NCBI GenBank assembly: GCA_044235645.1
Contig: JBIIHQ010000011.1
Coordinates: forward strand, 23,740 to 87,739
Reading direction: 5' to 3'
DNA length: 64,000 nt
Source: OMIW01 sp044235645
Lineage (GTDB): Bacteria; Bdellovibrionota_C; UBA2361; OMIW01
Both the position numbers and the translations under genes were made by a program. Below, in pieces: positions 58,994-64,000 of the stretch. The notes below the pieces were generated by a model, which worked only from the letters and a program-made list of their open reading frames with translations, ran no database searches and was not told the DNA's origin. Position 1 is the first letter of the stretch; each line of letters starts with the position of its first letter.

Positions 58994-60007
58994 CTACTTT
59001 AACCCCACATGCACCATCAATCCATCAACCGCCTCCCGAGCTGTCATCTCCCCCTGCACAACCCGCGCCGTTAATGACTCCAGTAGCGCCTCGGTTCCGG
59101 AGCTTGAACAGACCACGCGCTCTACCTCTTCATGGAAGAGAACCTTGATCGTGCTTGCGATCTGATCTGCTCGTTGGCGGTCGATGTAACCCGACGCGGT
59201 CAGTTGCGCAAATCCGGAGCTGATCTCATCCCACGCATCCGCGAGTCCCGATCCCGTGAGTGCTGAAATCGCCAGCGCACGGGGATGCCACTGTGGGCAG
59301 CTGGGTGGAATATACCGAAGAATGGCGTTGAGATCGGCGCTGAGGTGTCGAGCGGGGAGTTCATTCTCGCCATCTGCTTTGTTGACAAGGATGAGATCTG
59401 CAAGCTCGATCACTCCCTTCTTAAATCCCTGCAACTCATCGCCCGCACCGGTGAGGCAGAGTAAGATGAAGAAGTCGCTTACCGAGCGAACTGCAATCTC
59501 GCTCTGTCCGACTCCGACCGTTTCAATAATGATTGTGTCAAAACCGGCGGCTTCACAGATCGTGATCGCTTCTCCCGTTCTTCGGCCAATCCCGCCGAGC
59601 GAACCTCGCGATGGGGTGGGGCGGACAAAACAGGAGGGGTGTCGAGAGAGCTGTTCCATCCTCGTCTTATCGCCCAGAATGCTTCCTCCCGAGCGAGGGC
59701 TGCTCGGATCAATCGCAAGCACCGCAACCCGCGCTCCCACATCCGCACGCATCAAGCCAAACCGCTCGATAAAGGTACTCTTACCCGCTCCCGGAACCCC
59801 GGTGATACCGATACGGTTTGCTCGCCCCGCCAGCGGGGTTATCGCACGAATGAGGGTGTCGGCAAGGGGCTGATGATGGGGGGCAGAGCTCTCAACGAGG
59901 GTAATCGCCTGGGCGATTAATGCACGATCACCCGCCCTGATTCCGGCTACGAGCCGTTCGGGGGAGGGGAGCGCTGTGGGGGTTGACGCGGAATGTTCGC
60001 TCGCCAT
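58994..60007 (-). CDS. meaB: MeaB-type G-protein chaperone of methylmalonyl-CoA mutase
   Basis: The 337-residue GTPase protects and reloads B12 mutase. It has GITGVPGAGKSTFIERFGLM near 62 (Walker A), AVLAIDPSSPRSGGSILGD near 95 with the MeaB signature, RMEQLSRHPSCFVRPTPSRG near 116, DTIIIETVGVGQSEI near 153 (switch) and LADLILVNKADGE near 197 (NKxD). All match MeaB/ArgK. Its start lies 6 bases from the mutB stop, so it is in the same transcript. Confidence 0.93.
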   Translation of the reverse strand: MASEHSASTPTALPSPERLVAGIRAGDRALIAQAITLVESSAPHHQPLADTLIRAITPLAGRANRIGITGVPGAGKSTFIERFGLMRADVGARVAVLAIDPSSPRSGGSILGDKTRMEQLSRHPSCFVRPTPSRGSLGGIGRRTGEAITICEAAGFDTIIIETVGVGQSEIAVRSVSDFFILLCLTGAGDELQGFKKGVIELADLILVNKADGENELPARHLSADLNAILRYIPPSCPQWHPRALAISALTGSGLADAWDEISSGFAQLTASGYIDRQRADQIASTIKVLFHEEVERVVCSSSGTEALLESLTARVVQGEMTAREAVDGLMVHVGLK

Positions 60008-60013
60008 ACGCGT

Positions 60014-62284
60014 TTACCTCAACGAGCTTTCTTGTTTTGATTTATGTATGTCAGGGCTGGCAGAGGCCGACTGAGAGGCACCTGGCTGGCTGCCGCCTCT
60101 CCTTTCTTCCAGGATATCAAGGAGCCGTTGCGCCGCGGCGGGTATTGCTGAACCAGGACCAAATATTGCCCACACTCCCGCTTCTTCGAGAAAGTGGTAG
60201 TCAGTATGTGGGATGACACCGCCACATACTACTCCAATATCGGGGCGTCCAAACCGGGCGAGCTCGGCTATCAACGCGGGAACCAAGGTCTTGTGCCCAC
60301 CGGCCAGCGAGCTCACCCCGACGAGGTGCACATCATTCTCGATCGCTTGACGCGCACACTCCTCGGGGGTTTGAAAGAGGGGGCCGATATCAACATCGAA
60401 TCCGAGATCCGCATACGCGGTGCCAACGATCTTAGCTCCCCGATCATGGCCATCCTGACCAAGCTTGGCGATCATAATACGGGGACGACGCCCCTGGCTC
60501 GCCTCAAATGCCGCCGTCCGGCTTTGAATCGATTCGATGCACGATTTATCGGGATAGGATGCCTGATACACGCCTGATACTGACCGAATTGCCGCGGTGT
60601 GTCTACCAAAAACCTTCTCGAGCGTGGAGGATATTTCCCCAAGGGTCGCGCGGACCCGCGCCGCTATCACCGATAACGCAAGAAGATTTCCCTGACCAGT
60701 CGCTGCTGCTTCACGTAACGCCCCCAGCGCACTATCAACCTCTCCCTGATGACGAACCCGTCGGACTTCAGCGAGCCGTTCGATCTGTACAGTCCGAACC
60801 GCAGCATTATTAACCTCGCGAAGAGGGATACTTTCCTCACGATCTGGTCGGTACCGATTAACGCCAATAATTACCTCTGCCCCCGAGTCAATCAGCGCCT
60901 GTCTTCGCGCAGCTGCCTCCTCAATACGCAGCTTTGGAATCCCTGAAGCTATCGCGGCGGCCATTCCCCCGAGCGCCTCAACCTCCTGAATAAAACCCCA
61001 ACTTCGGTTCATCAACTCGTGTGTCAGCGACTCAACAAAAAACGATCCTCCCCACGGATCGACGACGTCACAGAGTCCGGTTTCACAACGAAGAACGTGT
61101 TGCGTATTGCGCGCTATCCTGGCCGAAAACTCGGTGGGCAGAGCGATCGCCTCATCGAGAGAATTGGTATGGAGCGATTGGGTGCCTCCCATCGTCGCTG
61201 CCATCGCTTCGATGCAGGTACGCACGATATTATTGTATGGATCTTGCTCGGTAAGACTCCAGCCCGATGTTTGACTATGGGTTCGAAGCGCCATCGACTT
61301 TGGATTCTTTGGGTTAAACCCCCGCACGATCGTTGCCCACAGCACCCGCGCCGCGCGCATCTTGGCTATCTCAAAGAAGATGTTCATTCCCTGCGCCCAG
61401 AAGAACGAGAGACGAGGTGCAAATGCATCGATCGCTAAACCCGCTGCCACACCCGTGCGCAGATACTCAAGCCCATCAGCGAGAGTATACGCCATCTCGA
61501 GCGATGCCGTCGCCCCCGCCTCATGAAGGTGATACCCGGAGATACTGATACTATTGAAGCGTGGCATCTTCTCGGCTGCATAGCGGAAGATATCACCGAT
61601 GATCCGCATGGAGGGTGCGGGAGGGTAAATGTAGGTATTCCGAACCATATATTCTTTCAATATATCGTTCTGGATCGTTCCATTGAGTGCCTCGGTCGAT
61701 ACTCCCTGTTCTTCAGCAGCAACGATGTAAAAGGCCATAATTGGCAGAACCGCGCCATTCATGGTCATCGATACGGAAACATCGCCGAGCGGAATCCCAT
61801 CGAATAATCGCTTCATATCCTCGACCGTATCGATCGCGACCCCCGCCTTTCCTACATCACCCACAACACGAGGATGATCAGAGTCGTAGCCTCGATGGGT
61901 CGCAAGATCAAACGCAACGGAGAGCCCCTTTTGTCCCTGAGCGAGGTTACTTCGATAAAAGAGATTACTCTCCTCTGCTGTTGAGAATCCCGCGTACTGA
62001 CGCACCGTCCACGGTTGAGTGACGTACATTGTTGCGTATGGTCCCCGCAAAAAAGGGGGAATCCCTGCTGAATACCCGAGGTGTTCACACCGCTCGATAT
62101 CTGTCTCTGTAAAAAGGGGTGCCACCGGAAATCCATCAAGTGCATCTCGGATACGCGACGATGCCGGTACTCCCTCTTCCGCGAGAAATGCATCGTGCCA
62201 TTGTTGCCGAGAGGAAGCAGCATCTCGACCCCTCAAAGCCAAGGGCACTGTGGTAAAATCAGGGAGAGAGGGGGAGATGTTCAT
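60014..62284 (-). CDS. mutB: Methylmalonyl-CoA mutase large (catalytic) subunit
   Basis: The 756-residue protein carries out the B12-radical rearrangement of methylmalonyl-CoA to succinyl-CoA. The TIM barrel has YVTQPWTVRQYAGFSTAEE near 87, RGYDSDHPRVVGDVGKAG near 128 and SISGYHLHEAGATASLEM near 247. The C-terminal B12 domain has KLGQDGHDRGAKIVGTAYAD near 600 with the DxHxxG cobalt-binding His, and VGVSSLAGGHKTLVPAL near 653. Both halves are complete. The start overlaps the mutA stop as ATGA; meaB follows after 6 bases. Confidence 0.95.
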   Translation of the reverse strand: MNISPSLPDFTTVPLALRGRDAASSRQQWHDAFLAEEGVPASSRIRDALDGFPVAPLFTETDIERCEHLGYSAGIPPFLRGPYATMYVTQPWTVRQYAGFSTAEESNLFYRSNLAQGQKGLSVAFDLATHRGYDSDHPRVVGDVGKAGVAIDTVEDMKRLFDGIPLGDVSVSMTMNGAVLPIMAFYIVAAEEQGVSTEALNGTIQNDILKEYMVRNTYIYPPAPSMRIIGDIFRYAAEKMPRFNSISISGYHLHEAGATASLEMAYTLADGLEYLRTGVAAGLAIDAFAPRLSFFWAQGMNIFFEIAKMRAARVLWATIVRGFNPKNPKSMALRTHSQTSGWSLTEQDPYNNIVRTCIEAMAATMGGTQSLHTNSLDEAIALPTEFSARIARNTQHVLRCETGLCDVVDPWGGSFFVESLTHELMNRSWGFIQEVEALGGMAAAIASGIPKLRIEEAAARRQALIDSGAEVIIGVNRYRPDREESIPLREVNNAAVRTVQIERLAEVRRVRHQGEVDSALGALREAAATGQGNLLALSVIAARVRATLGEISSTLEKVFGRHTAAIRSVSGVYQASYPDKSCIESIQSRTAAFEASQGRRPRIMIAKLGQDGHDRGAKIVGTAYADLGFDVDIGPLFQTPEECARQAIENDVHLVGVSSLAGGHKTLVPALIAELARFGRPDIGVVCGGVIPHTDYHFLEEAGVWAIFGPGSAIPAAAQRLLDILEERRGGSQPGASQSASASPDIHKSKQESSLR

Positions 62285-64000
62285 CGCGCGTTCTCCGTGG
62301 GAAAGGGCGGTCGTGGTACGTACCGACTGGTGCGCTCGGTACGAGCGGCGGAAATGGCATCAATCAGTGAGGTGAGAAAAATTATCGGATTGCTCCGCCG
62401 ATGCATAAAGGCAAAGACACCAGCCGCACGAATCGCATCTTCTCGCTCACCAAGTTGCCCCGCAACGAGTAGTAATGGACACGGACAAGAATACTGCTCG
62501 CCGACCTTTGTAATGACGGAAGATATGACCCTCTCGTATGCCTCATCTGCAGCACAGATGACGACAACATCAGGCTCGTGCCCCTCTGCAAAAAGCCACG
62601 CATCGCCGACACCGAATTGCTCAACGACAGAAACCGGCGGAGGGGTGAGTACCGAACAACCGGCAACCCCAAGGAGATCGCGACAAAAATCTATCCTCGC
62701 CCGTAGTGCTGCCGCATCACCGATTGTACCGATAACCGCTCGCGGTACCCCCATTCCGGTTTTCTCACTCATCAGTGCTGTCCGATACCGTAGCTCCTCA
62801 AACGGTACCGCGTCACGTCTCGCCGCTGGCAACAGCCTCGGTGCGGGTGAGGCAGGGGAATTCGCCGATTCCGCCGACCGAAGGACCGATTGCTGCCAGG
62901 CATCGATGATATCCCCGATCGTGTGACCCAATCGCGCCCGAGCGACCCACGTATCAAAGGAGCGCCATCCCTCAAGGGATTCCAACTGACACCGATCTGG
63001 GTGCAGGGTCGATTGCGGGGGGGAAGATGAGGAGGCTGCAGTCGCGAGGTCAACAGGCCCTCCGGTTTTATCAATCCATCGAACTACCTCATCGGGCTGA
63101 GTAAACTGATTGACCCCCACCATAATTTGCCGACGGGTCACAACCGCTTGAGCCCGTTTTTGAGCGGCATCCTGCACGAGATTCTGGAGATATCCCACGC
63201 AGATCGCATGGTACATTCCTCCCATCGACTCAATCGCCTGAATGTGCTCCCACGCCTCGGTTGCGAACTCTTCGGTGAGCGATTCGATGCACCACGAGCC
63301 TCCCGCGGGATCAATACTTGGACCAAGCTGTGCCTCATCACGGAGTATCAACTGGGTATTACGAGCAAGCCGTTGGGCTCTCGGGGATGTTACTCCCGGA
63401 AGTGCACTATCGAAGGGAAGCGCTGTGATGGTCGCAGCGCCCCCCATGGCGGCACCAAAAACATCGGCGGTCACCCGTAAGATATTCGTGTGCGGATCAA
63501 GGAGTGAGGTTCCTCGCGAGAGCGCGATGGCGTGGAGCGGAAATCGAACGACGGCCGGATCAAGCCCGAATTCCCGGAGGATGGTTCCCAAGACGACTCG
63601 CGCCGCGCGAAAGGTCGCGATTGTCACAAAAAAATCGGGGCTCGCTGCGAGTTGAGCTGATGCGCCCCGAATAACCCGCTCCGCGGTGATATCCCCCTGG
63701 ACGAGTCGGCGCACATATTCAATCATCGCGCCGCCGAGCCACACCAACTGATGAATCGGACCACCCCCCGCCTCAGCAATCGCGGCGGCATCCAGTGAAA
63801 AAACGCGGGGTGAACAGGGGGTGATGTGATGAGTGAGCAGGTTGTGCAAGAGCGCATACTGCTCGTCGATCCTAATAACCGGCTGGTGGTGCTCCGATGC
63901 GATCATCCCCACCAACGGGTCCCACACTGAATGCAGATCGAGCTGCATGAGGGGAGCCTCCCCGTCCGGAGAGCCTTCCCCGAGCGCCGCACGAAACGCC
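62281..64000 (-). CDS. mutA: Methylmalonyl-CoA mutase small subunit, partial
   Basis: The gene runs off the right edge: at 63948 there is an in-frame ATG, but the bases beyond read on in frame as AFRAALGEGSPDGEAPL with normal coding character, so the true start is outside the window. At least 573 codons are present. The barrel half has FDSALPGVTSPRAQRLARNT, SIDPAGGSWCIESLTEEFA and MGGMYHAICVGYLQ; the C-terminal part has the B12-type fold (AEGHEPDVVVICAADEAYE) but no DxHxxG, as expected of the non-catalytic MutA. The stop overlaps mutB as ATGA. Confidence 0.9.
   Translation of the reverse strand, partial: AFRAALGEGSPDGEAPLMQLDLHSVWDPLVGMIASEHHQPVIRIDEQYALLHNLLTHHITPCSPRVFSLDAAAIAEAGGGPIHQLVWLGGAMIEYVRRLVQGDITAERVIRGASAQLAASPDFFVTIATFRAARVVLGTILREFGLDPAVVRFPLHAIALSRGTSLLDPHTNILRVTADVFGAAMGGAATITALPFDSALPGVTSPRAQRLARNTQLILRDEAQLGPSIDPAGGSWCIESLTEEFATEAWEHIQAIESMGGMYHAICVGYLQNLVQDAAQKRAQAVVTRRQIMVGVNQFTQPDEVVRWIDKTGGPVDLATAASSSSPPQSTLHPDRCQLESLEGWRSFDTWVARARLGHTIGDIIDAWQQSVLRSAESANSPASPAPRLLPAARRDAVPFEELRYRTALMSEKTGMGVPRAVIGTIGDAAALRARIDFCRDLLGVAGCSVLTPPPVSVVEQFGVGDAWLFAEGHEPDVVVICAADEAYERVISSVITKVGEQYSCPCPLLLVAGQLGEREDAIRAAGVFAFMHRRSNPIIFLTSLIDAISAARTERTSRYVPRPPFPTENAR

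Overview
The window reads as one stretch of a Gram-negative (diderm, LPS-making) bacterial chromosome. It carries waaA, lpxK and kdsB (Kdo-lipid A synthesis), a lipid-linked polysaccharide cluster, outer-envelope style secreted proteins, a DhnA-type class I aldolase and a two-subunit B12-dependent methylmalonyl-CoA mutase. Coding density is high, base composition is even and moderately GC-rich by eye, and I see no rRNA, tRNA, integrase, transposase or CRISPR array. The lineage cannot be fixed from the sequence; a proteobacterial/deltaproteobacterial-like or related candidate phylum is an inference only.

Layout. 0.1-4.5 kb: a glycosyltransferase, an FkbM methyltransferase, a CPBP membrane protease and a small secreted protein. 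4.7-8.2 kb: a diaminopimelate operon with an M20 deacylase, dapD and dapE overlapping end to end. 8.2-13.5 kb: a secreted TIM-barrel-like protein facing waaA-lpxK-fahA. 13.7-21.4 kb: a mixed region with PIN-PhoH ATPase, a DUF4405-like membrane protein, a KfrA-like coiled-coil DNA-binding protein, a sensor that looks like a dead histidine kinase, a poly(A)/CCA polymerase, a protein with a phage-type superinfection-immunity membrane domain, and two small coupled genes of unknown function. 21.7-26.7 kb: a surface polysaccharide operon (GT2, two GT4, polyprenyl glycosylphosphotransferase). 26.7-33.4 kb: dapA, secreted cysteine-containing proteins, an NtrC-type regulator with an altered GAFTGA loop, a zinc-ribbon protein, YihY/BrkB and a DUF3617-like protein. 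33.5-42.4 kb: class I aldolase, then a same-strand run of an inactive/active M16 peptidase pair, an SCP2-like protein, an aminotransferase, a TPR protein and RtcB. 42.6-45.5 kb: a membrane protein, a histidine phosphatase and kdsB. 45.9-52.2 kb: the histidine operon hisG-hisB-hisH-hisF-hisA/I/E-hisD followed by a bcp peroxiredoxin. 52.3-58.5 kb: alpha/beta hydrolase, histidine phosphatase, a small membrane protein and an asymmetric heterodimeric ABC exporter. 58.5-64.0 kb: mce-meaB-mutB-mutA, with mutA running off the right edge.

How the genes fit together. Envelope building is spread over waaA/lpxK/kdsB and the 21.7-26.7 kb operon. Lysine/DAP synthesis is split between dapA (27 kb) and the dapD/dapE operon (5-8 kb). 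Histidine synthesis is nearly complete in one operon, lacking only an obvious hisC and a histidinol-phosphatase. The mut cluster would convert methylmalonyl-CoA to succinyl-CoA with its own epimerase and G-protein chaperone.

Most unusual points: a HisA-HisI-HisE three-domain fusion, the pseudo-histidine kinase, the GAFTHA activator, the superinfection-immunity-domain protein and the matched degenerate ATPase site of the ABC exporter. I did not find a clear new defence or mobile system.
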